A stretch of DNA of 64,000 nt from Pseudoips prasinana. Lineage: Eukaryota; Arthropoda; Insecta; Lepidoptera; Nolidae. The translations under genes and the position numbers were made by a program. Position 1 is the first letter of the stretch. Each line of letters begins with the position of its first letter. Location of the stretch: assembly GCA_951640165.1 (NCBI GenBank), contig OX621247.1:36616001-36680000 (forward strand), given 5' to 3'. Below the pieces are notes generated by a model that made no database searches, was not told where the DNA came from, and saw nothing but the letters and a program-made list of their open reading frames with translations. This document shows positions 39,501-45,662 of the stretch, in pieces.

Positions 39501-41856
39501 GAGCTCGTCCACAACCAGGCACCACAGTAGTGGTGAGATGACTCCGCCTTGTGGGCATCCTCTGGTTGTCGTTGTATAGCTGATGTCCCCTAGTAGTGTT
39601 GACTGCAGTTGCCGTCCTTTCAGCATTCTGTCTATCCATCTGCATAGAGTGGGTTCTATGCTATGGTTCCTGGCGGCATTTTGTATGGTACTGAATGCCG
39701 TGTTGTCAAAAGCTCCTTCAATATCTAGAAATGCCGCAAGGTATATTTCTTTGTTTTCTAAGGCTGCCATTTGCATAACATGGTGTAGGGCTGTCTCGGT
39801 AGATTTCCCTGCCTGATAAGCATTTTGTTGCCAGTGTAGCGGGAATCTTTTTAGAGGCCCTTGCCTGATGTGTATCTCTACCATTTTTTTAAGTGATTTG
39901 AGAAAGAATGATGTGAGACTAATTGGTCTATATGATTTTGGTGACTCGTAGTCCGACTTTCCAGGTTTCGGTATGTAGACTACTTTGACTTGTCGCCATG
40001 CTTGGGGAGTGTACCCAAAGGCTATGCAAGCTCTGTATAGCCTACATAGGTGTGGGTTTAGTACATTATTCGCTTTTTGTAATAGGATGGGATGTATTCC
40101 ATCCGGGCCAGGTGATTTGAATGGTTCAAAGTTGCTTATGGCCCACTTTACCTTGGTCTCGTTAATTATCTTTTTAGCAGTGTCCCAGTCTGCCTTGATT
40201 GTGTGTCTCGACATCCTCTTGGCTAATTGGGATTTCTTGCTCCATGGTTTTCATTGTCTCAGAGCCTGGGAAGTGAGTTTTAAACATGACGTCTAGTGTC
40301 TCCTCACCAGAATCTGTTAGTGTCCCATCAGCTTACCTGATGACGGATAGTGGATTGACTTTGGCAGTGGCCAGGGCTTTCGTGAGTCTCATGCGCTGTG
40401 GAATGCTCCCCATTTCTTGGCAGTGATTCCTCCATGCACGCCTTTTTGCTTTCCTAACAGCTTTGCTATACTCAGTGAGTTTTCTAGCATACAGATCAAA
40501 GTCTTTAGTGACTTTGGCTAGATTGAATGTTACCCTCGTTTCCTTCTTAAGCTTAATTAGCTCAGGTGTCCACCAGGGTACCCTCTTTGCTTTGACTGTT
40601 TTTTCCGGACAGTTATCTCTCCATGTTTTTAGCACTTCTTGGGCAATGCGTTCTGCCTCAAACTCTATCTCTATGACTGAGTTGAGCTTACCTCTCGGGT
40701 CGCCTAGTTCTACCTTCAGGTCCCTGACGTTTTTATATTTTGATATTTTTACTTCGAACTGTACGTAATGAGGTTGATTGTCCTGAATTGCTCTAGGTAA
40801 GATTGGCTTCAATATACCGAGTAACCTTACTTGCGCTTTAATCCCCCACTACATGTGTCTCACGTCTACTCTAACTATAGACAGAACAGCTTCCCGGTGC
40901 AAGAGACTCAATAACCTGCGCAAGGCGAGTGATATAGATATATTTTCTACTAGCATCTCTTCAGTGCGGAGGTGTTTATCTCAAAACTTTTTTATGTAAA
41001 GGCATGTTGTATTTTACATCCACCGTACACCGTATAGGTAATCCGCGAGATAGTGCACTCATTGTTTGTGTCATTTGAAAAAATATTTTGAGTCTATAAG
41101 TGAAAACTTGTAATTGGCTCACTGTTACTAATCTACAACAACATTATATGAAATTATATGTAGGCGTAAGTTTTCCATAAAATAAATAAATAATCCGCCT
41201 CCACGGAGTTTTGTTGTTTCTGTGAGAACTGGCTGAGCCCAACTTGCTTCGAAGCACCATAGCAATAGCCCAAGTGATTCTCTAAATCCGAAATCTTGGT
41301 AGGTAGTAACTAGATATTGGGCCAATAACGCCTCATCGCTACCATGACGCGATAGTTACTCAGGCAATATGTTTTGTATATTGCAGCCGGTCGGAAGGTG
41401 TTCCGCGACTTCTTGCGCGGCGAGTACTCGGAGGAGAACATAATGTTCTGGCTCGCTTGCGAGGAGCTGAAGCGCGAAACTGATCCCGACGCAGTCGAGG
41501 AGAAGGCACGCTTTATCTACGAGGACTACATCTCTATCCTCTCCCCCAAGGAGGTGAGTCGTGAGTGTCCATGTGCTCGATGAGTGCTTGTGTTCCCAGT
41601 TACTGACCCCGGTGTTTCTCGGCAGGTGTCACTAGACTCGCGGGTGCGCGAGGTGGTTAACCGCAACATGGTGGAGCCGACGCCGCATACGTTCGACGAA
41701 GCGCAGCTGCAGATCTACACGCTGATGCACCGCGACTCGTACCCACGGTTTGTCAACTCGCCGCTCTACAAGGCGCTGGCGCGGCTGTCGACCGACGCGC
41801 CCGCGCCGCCGGCACCGCCCGCCCCCCCCGCGACCGCGTCCACCGCGGCCCAGTGA
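17053..41856 (+). CDS. RGS17-like: Regulator of G-protein signaling, RZ type (RGS17/19/20-like), 5 coding exons
   Basis: GTPase-activating protein for Gi/Gz-class alpha subunits, expected at membranes. Exons are 17,053-17,153, 26,407-26,496, 34,691-34,752, 41,387-41,553 and 41,626-41,856, total 651 nt (216 aa plus stop), close to the about 210 aa of vertebrate RGS17. Order: Ala-rich N-terminus, a cysteine string at about residues 22-35 (probable palmitoylation site, the hallmark of the RZ subfamily), a short linker, then the RGS box with [40 protein letters not shown] and DAQLQ-type [17 protein letters not shown]. Every junction has GT/AG sites and compatible phase. The exon 1/2 join completes the last cysteine codon of the string. 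The Drosophila relative is double hit. The start is the ATG at 17,053, chosen for length and string position; an in-frame ATG at 16,972 or an upstream exon is possible. Introns are filled with transposons. Confidence 0.93.
17460..17625. other. GC-rich patch in RGS intron 1
   Basis: CpG-rich block 0.3-0.5 kb downstream of the cysteine-string exon. It could be an intronic enhancer or CpG island shoulder; no exon is recognised. Sequence from 17,626 to 18,145 shows nothing else. Confidence 0.3.
18153..18380. mobile_element. Small inverted-repeat element with a palindrome and 76-bp direct repeat
   Basis: Ends are 15-bp perfect inverted repeats (18,153-18,167 and 18,366-18,380). Inside, a unit beginning gaatttttacgatgcgcgcg occurs at 18,196 and again 76 bp later at 18,272. 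The second unit contains a 28-bp perfect palindrome at 18,275-18,302 centred on gcgcgcgc. Probably a non-autonomous DNA transposon; the gatgcgcgcgc motif is familiar from lepidopteran repeats. Confidence 0.7.
18425..18625 (-). mobile_element. tRNA-headed SINE, minus strand
   Basis: The reverse complement has a tRNA-like head with a B-box-like GGTTCGATCC-type motif (tggatcgaaccc on plus), an A box near gtggttacggcagtt, and the shared SINE body ending cgattaggg-like sequence on the plus strand. Confidence 0.55.
18626..19145. other. Intronic, nothing recognised
   Basis: AT-rich intron sequence without exon signals or a recognised repeat. Confidence 0.35.
19150..19350 (+). mobile_element. Dispersed lepidopteran repeat (cgacttcgtccgcgtg type)
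   Basis: Begins ctagctgtgcccgcgacttc gtccgcgtg and ends with an acagacagacagacagac tract. This start and end pair is a common lepidopteran interspersed repeat, related to the one at 10,488-11,085. Confidence 0.6.
19749..20177. repeat. Tandem array, 4 x 107 bp
   Basis: Units start with gaaaactcagtaggaatcct at 19,749, 19,856, 19,963 and 20,070, exactly 107 bp apart each time; the last ends at the tattag at 20,177. Units differ at only a few positions. The minus-strand ORF 20,208-20,002 is created by the repeat. Confidence 0.93.
20572..20836 (+). mobile_element. tRNA-derived SINE, family A, plus strand
   Basis: A pol III A box (taacctagttggtagtgctc) and B box (gggttcgaatcccgg) are followed by the SINE body with ttgtgtgatgagcacgaata, the ending ggggctaggatgatctgtgt, and a (TTA)n tail. 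A near-identical inverted copy is at 49,735-49,975. Confidence 0.88.
21416..21513. repeat. (AT)n microsatellite, about 95 bp
   Basis: Long, nearly uninterrupted TA/AT dinucleotide run. The ORF crossing it (21,336-21,617) is an artefact. Confidence 0.95.
21640..21935 (+). pseudogene. LINE ORF2 C-terminal relic, plus strand
   Basis: Codons around 21,750-21,930 read as a jockey/CR1-type C-terminus (for example [20 protein letters not shown] and [12 protein letters not shown]). It is 5'-truncated and lacks the catalytic RT motifs. Confidence 0.6.
22090..22215 (-). mobile_element. SINE fragment, minus strand
   Basis: acacaaatagttatcttgtg followed by cgatcgaacccgag (reverse of a B box) matches the SINE type at 7,860-8,065. 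The overlapping plus ORF is not a gene. Confidence 0.5.
22336..22480 (+). mobile_element. LINE 3' tail fragment
   Basis: ttcaaag tandem units at 22,336-22,365, followed by a short 3' UTR ending aataaattacattatttcat. Looks like the 3' terminus of an unidentified LINE. Confidence 0.35.
22950..23290 (-). pseudogene. LINE 3' end relic with a terminal hairpin
   Basis: The plus strand shows (tttat)n and then a 3' UTR-like region. At 23,008-23,065 there are 23-bp perfect inverted arms (23,008-23,030 and 23,043-23,065) around a 12-bp loop. The structure suggests a 5'-inverted or template-switched retroinsertion. Confidence 0.5.
23440..23850 (+). pseudogene. LINE 3' end, plus strand
   Basis: An open stretch encodes [20 protein letters not shown] and then a stop near 23,541; this is the usual C-terminal ending of jockey/CR1-type ORF2. 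A 3' UTR follows, ending in aataaagattgaattgaatt g, a short tandem tail. Confidence 0.7.
23851..24337. other. Intronic, nothing recognised
   Basis: AT-rich sequence lacking exon signals or recognised repeats. Confidence 0.35.
24338..25195 (-). pseudogene. 5'-truncated non-LTR reverse transcriptase fragment
   Basis: Minus strand: the frame 25,066-24,449 (205 aa) plus in-frame upstream codons with [10 protein letters not shown] near 25,110 give the RT catalytic motif C region, then thumb ([10 protein letters not shown]) and C-terminal domain, with only one open frame. Palm motif A is missing because the copy is 5'-truncated. It ends in a (TTA)n tail at 24,340-24,356. The C-terminal region resembles CR1/Proto2-like lepidopteran LINEs; the clade is uncertain. 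Confidence 0.75.
25200..25715 (-). pseudogene. LINE C-terminal relic, minus strand
   Basis: The minus frame 25,710-25,393 ends in sequence typical of LINE ORF2 C-termini ([31 protein letters not shown]). The tail (tttattttattttattggg on plus) is at 25,200-25,232. It lies immediately beside the preceding LINE, in the same orientation. Confidence 0.6.
25716..26395. other. Intronic, nothing firmly recognised
   Basis: Contains a degenerate open stretch around 25,800-26,000 with a self-complementary gcaagaggaatct/ttcctcttg. No domain or splice evidence. Confidence 0.3.
26407..26496 (+). CDS. RGS17-like: RGS gene exon 2: linker
   Basis: Acceptor gtgtgttgcag at 26,396-26,406, donor gttagt at 26,497. 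The first base completes a Cys codon, followed by LAVRG as in RGS17 LTVRN. The rest is Gly/Pro/Lys-rich and ends in LLNDTDA. Confidence 0.88.
26520..26768 (-). mobile_element. tRNA-headed SINE, family A', minus strand
   Basis: The reverse complement has a B box (gtgggttcgattccc), then caaatatttgtgtgcatga, and ends at agtttgggatcagatgac. The split copy at 50,430-51,080 is the same subfamily. It begins only about 24 bp after the RGS exon 2 donor site. Confidence 0.8.
26769..27295. other. Intronic, nothing recognised
   Basis: AT-rich. The ORF 27,194-27,502 lacks a recognised domain and includes LINE-derived codons at its 3' end. Confidence 0.3.
27355..28760 (+). pseudogene. LINE family X, rearranged 3' part, plus strand
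   Basis: Codons from 27,476 read as an RT C-terminal region ([15 protein letters not shown]), broken by stops, and end at [11 protein letters not shown] long 3' UTR and a TTTTA-type tail follow (28,728-28,760). A piece homologous to 27,655-27,745 is duplicated just upstream at 27,355-27,445. The 3' UTR matches the inverted copy at 6,545-7,345 and a partial copy at 43,445-43,690. Confidence 0.75.
28762..28955 (-). mobile_element. Short minus-strand LINE 3' end fused to a hairpin
   Basis: On the minus strand the fragment ends in an (ATT)n tail (28,762-28,778). Its other side forms one arm of a 25-bp perfect hairpin (arms 28,931-28,955 and 28,962-28,986) whose other arm abuts the plus-strand LINE below. 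Confidence 0.55.
29122..29607 (+). pseudogene. LINE endonuclease domain (partial)
   Basis: APE-type endonuclease C-terminal portion. Visible motifs are [22 protein letters not shown] (the catalytic D-F-N) and [11 protein letters not shown] (the catalytic S-D-H near the end). The N-terminal third is absent because of 5' truncation. The frame stops just after the A9 run. Confidence 0.8.
29759..31768 (+). CDS. Non-LTR reverse transcriptase (LINE ORF2, C-terminal 669 aa)
   Basis: RNA-dependent DNA polymerase for target-primed retrotransposition. The track from the first Met covers a linker, the fingers ([15 protein letters not shown]), palm motif A (FMDMSKAFD, about residue 298), motif B ([14 protein letters not shown]), catalytic motif C (YADDSS, about residue 395), thumb (TKFLGLTLD) and a C-terminal region ending NEFLNDKLY. 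The frame is in fact open upstream to about 29,595, so this Met is not the true start; it is the distal part of ORF2. No internal stop. It lies in RGS intron 2 in sense orientation. Confidence 0.9.
   Translation: MYNLCFPKIKKKISTMKKPKWISKGIKLCSTKNRNLLWKYRLSPTTTNKTAFESYTRRYKKVITLTQKTQNDHFIHRCNNKSQATWKVINNYNTNLPKENISSILINNVEITDPRSIANAFNDYFIDFGNSTETNTTKPAIINRPNSLFLSPTLPADITKIINALKNTNSVGYDDVCTNVIKSVANAVAPALCHIINLCFEQGIFPDRLKHSIILPLHKKEDKKHISNYRPIALIPIFSKVVENVIYDKLNNYFETMSIFSNQQYGFRKNKSINMAMHEFLKRVYAGVNNRKRTIALFMDMSKAFDNVHHKTLLNKLEWYGVRGNVNKLIESYLTNRKQITQIRRINPDTNIETHYKSRVRSVCHGVPQGTVLGPFLFIVYINDLPNVTNHFVNMYADDSSILLTYDPFDNNIEHDINSTLVSLVNWLTSNKLTINLTKTHLINFKQRNNDPLDIDINYLGQSIKETQSTKFLGLTLDNRLIWKMHLSNVVQRLNQFSYALYKLKKVASVTTLLTAYHGCVASILRYGVMFWGNTTGKQDVFVAQKRCLRSMFGLMQDESCKPLFQKHNILTLTSIYISEIANFVKHNPASFDFNPAGSRREGTLRKNITCKTRLMRISVYCMAPIIYNKIPLTIRTINNKNLFKNTLNGFLARKAYYDINEFLNDKLY
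32117..33465. other. Intronic, no gene recognised
   Basis: About 1.3 kb. The 32,620-33,350 part has more even base composition and several half-open frames, possibly a strongly decayed element, but no motif can be named. Confidence 0.3.
33468..33615. mobile_element. Relative of the 6,268-6,523 MITE
   Basis: Shares the interior (gattccggaccatttatgac gtc) and the downstream part (aaaccttcatctagttgaac g) with the element at 6,268-6,523; the ends are more degraded. Confidence 0.6.
33858..34335 (+). mobile_element. SINE, split by an insertion or expanded internally
   Basis: The tRNA-like head (ttagtggttagggaccc ... ggtcgtgggttcggt) is at 33,858-33,912 and is followed by a (GT)n tract. The SINE 3' module (ggttcccatagtacaagctc agcc) appears only at 34,285-34,320. 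The interval 33,935-34,240 is unrelated AT-rich sequence. Confidence 0.5.
34691..34752 (+). CDS. RGS17-like: RGS gene exon 3: start of RGS box
   Basis: Acceptor ttgtacttcag, donor gtgagt at 34,753. Encodes [20 protein letters not shown], matching the segment just before the RGS core in RZ proteins. Confidence 0.92.
34753..35510. other. Intronic, nothing recognised
   Basis: RGS intron 3 start. The minus ORF at 35,515-35,300 has no domain match. Confidence 0.35.
35521..36203. mobile_element. Foldback-type element with long terminal inverted repeats (~260 bp each)
   Basis: From gtctccatccggatgaacgg (35,521) the left arm runs to about 35,775. The right arm runs from about 35,930 to ggagac ending at 36,202/3. 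The arms align as reverse complements with scattered mismatches over their full length (for example gagtcgtagtgtcctt versus aaggacactacgactc). The right arm carries an extra 33-bp perfect hairpin (36,003-36,035 with 36,041-36,073). There is no ORF; attttt on both sides is a possible target duplication. Confidence 0.85.
36210..37125. other. Intronic, nothing firmly recognised
   Basis: 36,440-36,880 has half-open frames of even composition, perhaps an old retroelement. No motif can be named. Confidence 0.3.
37130..37430 (+). pseudogene. Jockey-type RT C-terminal relic
   Basis: Codons for [15 protein letters not shown] near 37,262-37,305 match the conserved RIE-IQ-RF segment of jockey-type LINE C-termini. 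The frame ends after 30 codons. Confidence 0.5.
37476..38243 (-). pseudogene. RNase H and C-terminal region of the I/LOA-like LINE
   Basis: Frame 38,243-37,998 carries the RNase H motif [14 protein letters not shown] (catalytic Asp). Frame 37,838-37,476 carries [16 protein letters not shown] and a zinc-binding [19 protein letters not shown] segment (Cys-x2-Cys-x8-His-x4-Cys). A frameshift lies between them. Confidence 0.75.
38225..38720. mobile_element. Insertion within the LINE carrying two stacked hairpins
   Basis: The LINE coding sequence is interrupted by AT-rich DNA with two palindromes. Arms of 28 bp: 38,509-38,536 and 38,548-38,575 (perfect, 11-bp loop). Arms of 24 bp: 38,574-38,597 and 38,625-38,648 (perfect, 27-bp interior). 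No ORF. Probably a non-autonomous inverted-repeat transposon, with boundaries approximate. Confidence 0.7.
39276..40214 (-). pseudogene. Reverse transcriptase domain of the I/LOA-like LINE
   Basis: 312 open codons: fingers ([24 protein letters not shown]), palm motif A ([10 protein letters not shown]), motif B ([13 protein letters not shown]), catalytic motif C (GYADDIVIL) and the [10 protein letters not shown] segment. The domain itself is uninterrupted, but the flanking parts of the ORF are broken, so the protein cannot be complete. Confidence 0.85.
40333..40812 (-). pseudogene. LINE ORF2 segment between endonuclease and RT
   Basis: 159 codons with the [16 protein letters not shown] motif and a basic helix, typical of the region between EN and RT. 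A stop near 40,330 separates it from the RT frame. Confidence 0.7.
40851..41386. other. RGS intron 3 end, nothing recognised
   Basis: No further element or exon before the acceptor at 41,385-41,386. The minus ORF 41,325-41,128 is not recognised. Confidence 0.35.
41387..41553 (+). CDS. RGS17-like: RGS gene exon 4: RGS box, first half
   Basis: Acceptor tgtatattgcag, donor gtgagt at 41,554, phase 0. Encodes the helices with [16 protein letters not shown] and [15 protein letters not shown], including residues that in known RGS proteins contact G-alpha (Glu/Asn of SEEN). Confidence 0.95.
41626..41856 (+). CDS. RGS17-like: RGS gene exon 5: RGS box, second half, and C-terminus
   Basis: Acceptor ctcggcag; the intron from exon 4 is only 72 bp. 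Encodes [13 protein letters not shown] and [15 protein letters not shown], then a C-terminal Ala/Pro-rich tail not found in RGS17, ending with TGA at 41,854-41,856. Confidence 0.95.
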   Translation: MSLDSRVREVVNRNMVEPTPHTFDEAQLQIYTLMHRDSYPRFVNSPLYKALARLSTDAPAPPAPPAPPATASTAAQ

Positions 41857-42247
41857 CGTCACACCGTTGTAAATAGTCTCGATATAAATTTATTTAAACG
41901 GGTACTAATTTTGTACATAGCTAGGTTAAGTGTGAGAGTAGGAGCGGCGCGGCCACTTCGCTGGTCCACCGCGCCGCACGCCCGGCGTGGCGCCGTCAGC
42001 GCCCTGCGGAGCGACCCGCGCCCACGCGACCCGCGCGCGGTGTCCACGACCTCCCGTGACCCGCGACCTCGTGTGACTGGCGACCTCGTGTGACCCGCAA
42101 CCTCGCGTGACCCGCGCCCTCGCGCGACCTGCGGACGCCTACGCCGTGCCCGCAGGGCTGCGCGCACACCGCCGCCACGCGCGTATATAGTTAGAAGCAA
42201 TAAAGGTGGACCAATTAAGTTTGCCGAAGAGTCAACGAATAAATAAA
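41857..42247 (+). promoter_or_regulatory. RGS17-like: RGS gene 3' UTR with poly(A) signals
   Basis: GC-rich trailer after the TGA. It contains about four degenerate ~19-bp tandem units (cgacctcgtgtgacccg type) at 42,046-42,130, and AATAAA at 42,199-42,204, 42,238-42,243 and 42,242-42,247. The minus ORFs here are by-products of GC content. Confidence 0.7.
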
Positions 42248-42640
42248 TCTGTTCATGTATACGTTGTGTTTCATTGCTCGTTGCTATAGAACTAAACCTA
42301 AACCCGGTCTATGGGGAACTCAAGGTTTCACTTTTACAGAGACCGCTTTCCGTCATCGAGATCATATTACCAGATGGAAAGCGGTCACTATAGCTTATGG
42401 ATGGTTAAAGCTCTCATTAGTTGCCGATATTTCGTACTTAATTCCTTTTATATATAGTCTGTTGGTAAAACCATCCCAAGGAACTTTTTCCACAACCCGA
42501 GCGATTGTAAAACGCTAGAAACGTAGGAGAGTGGCCATTGTATGTACGCAAGCGGTTTTACACACGCAACGGAGGTAATGGCTCCCCTCAGATTTAGGCT
42601 TTCAATAAAATACAAATGATTTCATTTGAATCGCCCATTT
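42248..42640. other. Intergenic, no gene seen
   Basis: The plus ORF 42,255-42,518 is unrecognised. It contains an 11-bp inverted repeat (gaccgctttcc / ggaaagcggtc, about 42,341-42,388). Confidence 0.3.
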
Positions 42641-42859
42641 AATGTTTGTAAATAGTTAAAACAAATGTAGTTCCATTAAAACTGCCTATGCTCTTATTCT
42701 TATCTTGCTTATCTTTAACTATTTGGATTAAACCTGCGCTAGTGTTCATTGTTAGTTTGGCAGGGCAATTGTTTTCAAAATCTTTGTTTATTAAGAAGAC
42801 ATATACAATACTTGCTAGATTGTTTTTTAATTTAATTTATTAATAATAAATCTTTATAC

Positions 42860-43390
42860 TTACTTATTTCTTTAGAGACTCTTGAAATTTAGTAATCTTT
42901 TTTTTAATAAAAAATGTGTTATTTTTTCTCCACAAATTACAATGTATTTTAACAACCATAACGTTAAAATCTATAGAGCATAATATGTAACTCGTGGGAG
43001 ATCTGGAGTCTAAACTAAGCCGAGGCCTGTATCTTAGCACTCCAGCCAGCCTGTCAACGAACAGTTTCATAGACGTGTAGGAGTGTGTGTTTGTGTGTGT
43101 GAGATGATTCTATATTTGAAATGATTCGGCAAAAAAAGTTAAGGCGGTGTCATCAGTTGAAATCGGACAGTTTTTAATATTTAAGCCACAGAGCTCGTTG
43201 ATGTAGCAAATAAACAGAGTAGGACCCAATATAGTTTCAAAGACAGTATTCTTTCTAAGACGAATCCCTCCTTGCTTGAAAATAACAATCCATATAGTAA
43301 TAATTATAGATCCGTTTATAGTGTAATTAAATCTGAGTTTCAGAGGACATTTAAAATTTAAAAAAATTAGGATTTTCAATAGTAAATTTA
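42860..43390 (-). pseudogene. LINE reverse transcriptase fragment, minus strand
   Basis: The minus frame 43,379-43,110 contains TILGPTLFICYINELC (RT motif B region), followed by STDDTALTFF where a YADD-type motif is expected. The usual Ala is not at the expected place (T-D-D), so the catalytic motif looks mutated. Only a piece remains. Confidence 0.65.
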
Positions 43391-43444
43391 ATGAATTGGC
43401 AACTCCTGGTTATATAAAAGTCGAGCGAGATTTACGTTGCAATG

Positions 43445-43690
43445 GCGATTGGATCCGGTGGTAGCATTAAAGCGCGACCGTCGTTATAAACACAAGGTCC
43501 GCCATAATAATAATATTTAATTCTTACCTTAATATAGACAGAAACATTCACACAATATGTAGTAAAAATATAGCTAAAATTTAAAATTTCTATAATTATA
43601 CTTCCACATGACCTCCTTGATAATAACTTATAAAATAAATCTTATTGTATTTTCTTTCATACAATCCGTGTACCTAAATATCTATGTGTA
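43445..43690 (+). mobile_element. LINE family X, 3' UTR fragment (third copy)
   Basis: ggatccggtggtagcattaa followed by gcgaccgtcgttataaacac and acaaggtccgccataataat match 28,410-28,660. It stops at cctaaatatctatgt without the terminal tail. Confidence 0.75.
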
Positions 43691-44017
43691 GGTACTGCGT
43701 GCTGTCGCACAGTGCATGTCGCAGGGACTGTATGAGTGCGCCGCGTGTGAACTGTCACGCAGTGCTTGTCGCTGGGACTCTAAGTGCGTGTGTGTTCCAT
43801 CTTAGTGTTACACCCTCAGTTTTAGATATCTGTGGTTACATATATCCAGTATCATATGTCCAATGTTATTAAAGGCTCCACTCGCGACTACTAGTTGTGT
43901 TTCTAATCCCCTGATTCCCCTCTCGCCACAATATGCTACCATCGGTTAAACGTACATATTTCTTCTGTTAAGGATGGAAACAATGTACGGGGTTTTCTCC
44001 AGCTTCCGTGTTAAATA

Positions 44018-45305
44018 TTAGGTCTTTACCTATGAAATTGCCGTTCTGCAGTACTGGCCATTTCAAATCAAAATAATTTTTGTTTGGCTAAGAATTCTAA
44101 TTTCAAATTAATTTTATTTTAAAAACATGGATTCTTTTTTCCAAAAGTAGTCATTTCTTTATTGATTAGTGTTACATTTTCATCGCATTTCAATCTTTTT
44201 CGTCATCATGGATACGTAAAAAATTCGAGTAATTATGGAATATGAGTACCGTCGTGGCAGCAACGCGGCACAAGCGGCACGCAACATCAACGACGTTTAC
44301 GGAGCTAACACTACAAACCAACGCACCACCTGTTATTGGTTTGCTCGCTTCCGTTCTGGAAATTTCGACCTGAAAAATGAACCTCGCGGTCGTCCGAAGA
44401 CTTTGGTCGACAATGACGAATTAAAGGCGGTTGTGGAAGCTGATGATACACAATCTACGGCTGAATTAGCAGCAGCTTTCGACGTTAGCGTCAAAACAAT
44501 ATTGGTCCATTTGCGTCAAATTGGCAAGGTAAAAAAGCTTGACAAATGGGTGCCCCACGAACTCAATGATCGCCAGCGCGAAGTACGCGTCGAGACGTGC
44601 CTTGCACTGCTCAACAGACACACAAATGAAGGAATTTTGAACCGCATTGTTACCTGCGATGAAAAATGGATTCTGTTTGATAACCGCAAGCGCTCAGCAA
44701 GTTGGTTGGATCCTGGTTCAGCACCTAAACAATGCCCTAAACGAAAACTTACCCCTAGAAAAGTGATGGTCACTGTTTGGTGGTCTAGCGCCGGTGTGAT
44801 TCATCACAGCTTCTTACCAAACGGGGTGAGCATTACTGCAGATGTGTACTGTGAAGAACTGAGCACAATGATGGAGAAGCTGGCGCATCTCCAACCAGCA
44901 TTGGTCAATCGCTCGTCTCCGCTGCTCCTGCACGACAACGCGCGACCTCATACTGCACAGCAGACGGTCTCCAAGTTGCAAGAACTGGGGTTGGAAGCTC
45001 TCCGTCATCCGCCCTACTCACCAGACCTTGCGCCTACAGACTACTACTTTTTCCAGAATTTGGATAACTTCTTGGCGGGAAAAAAATTCAATACCCGAGA
45101 GGCAGTACAAAATGCCTTTGAAGAATTTGTTGCCTCCCGTCCAGCTGATTTCTTTAAGAAGGGCATCAATAAACTGCCACTGCGATGGCAAAGATGCATT
45201 GATTGCATGGGTGATTACTTCGATTAATACAAATAAAAAAATTCATGAAAAAAATTCGTTTAAATTTTTTCATACAAAACGGCAATTTCATAGGTAAAGA
45301 CCTAT
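44018..45305 (+). mobile_element. Mariner-like transposon (cecropia/Hsmar1-like), near intact
   Basis: 1,288 bp bounded by 28-bp inverted repeats: left 44,018-44,045 begins ttaggtctttacctatg, right 45,278-45,305 matches with one mismatch at the outermost base. It is flanked by TA dinucleotides (44,016-44,017 and 45,306-45,307), the standard Tc1/mariner target duplication. It encodes one transposase frame. It lies 358 bp from the 3' end of the serine protease gene. Confidence 0.95.
44235..45227 (+). CDS. Mariner transposase, DD34D
   Basis: 330 aa cut-and-paste transposase: N-terminal paired-type DNA-binding domain (NAAQAARNINDVYG, then RGRPKTLVDNDEL), the linker motif WVPHEL, and a catalytic RNase H-fold triad at Asp142 (VTCDEKW), Asp234 (LLHDNARPH) and Asp269 (PDLAPTDYY), giving DD34D spacing. 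It ends RWQRCIDCMGDYFD, as in the Hsmar1/cecropia group. The usual length is about 340-350 aa. In the same frame, an ATG at 44,208 is followed three codons later by TAA (44,217-44,219), so the original N-terminus is cut and translation could only begin at Met 44,235. No other lesion is visible. Confidence 0.95.
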   Translation: MEYEYRRGSNAAQAARNINDVYGANTTNQRTTCYWFARFRSGNFDLKNEPRGRPKTLVDNDELKAVVEADDTQSTAELAAAFDVSVKTILVHLRQIGKVKKLDKWVPHELNDRQREVRVETCLALLNRHTNEGILNRIVTCDEKWILFDNRKRSASWLDPGSAPKQCPKRKLTPRKVMVTVWWSSAGVIHHSFLPNGVSITADVYCEELSTMMEKLAHLQPALVNRSSPLLLHDNARPHTAQQTVSKLQELGLEALRHPPYSPDLAPTDYYFFQNLDNFLAGKKFNTREAVQNAFEEFVASRPADFFKKGINKLPLRWQRCIDCMGDYFD

Positions 45306-45595
45306 TATTAGCGCCAACCTTTAGGCCTAACTATTTAACGATATAAGGCTCGCTTTTATATTTGTAGGCTTGTGTATTTAGTTTGTTTTCTAATTTATAG
45401 TTTTGGTTTATATTATTAATAGATTTGTATTATTACACTATATTATTTTTAAAAATGTAATATTTTTAACTAGTTTTACATGCTTAACTAAAACTGCGTT
45501 TGACGTATTTTTTAAATTATTATTATAAATTGAAGTACCTACCCATAGTACGTGTAGTAGTTGGATAAGAAAAGACATGAGATATTCGAGACCTA

Positions 45596-45601
45596 TTTAT
45601 T
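45596..45601 (-). terminator. Poly(A) signal of the serine protease gene
   Basis: AATAAA on the minus strand, 62 nt past the stop codon. Confidence 0.6.
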
Positions 45602-45662
45602 AGTAAGTTAGTGTGTATTGTCATGAATAATAGCTCTATCGTGTTCAGCTTTTTGATAGGAT

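Larger units (their letters stand above)
37430..40850 (-). mobile_element. RNase H-bearing LINE (I/LOA-like group), minus strand, decayed
   Basis: Read on the minus strand, the order is endonuclease-RT linker (40,812-40,333), reverse transcriptase (40,214-39,276), post-RT segment (near 39,000-38,880, including [18 protein letters not shown]), an interruption (about 38,720-38,225), RNase H (38,243-37,998) and a C-terminal zinc-finger-like region (37,838-37,476). An RNase H domain after RT places it in the I/LOA/Ingi group. The EN domain is missing upstream of 40,850 and several stops and frameshifts break the ORF. Confidence 0.8.
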
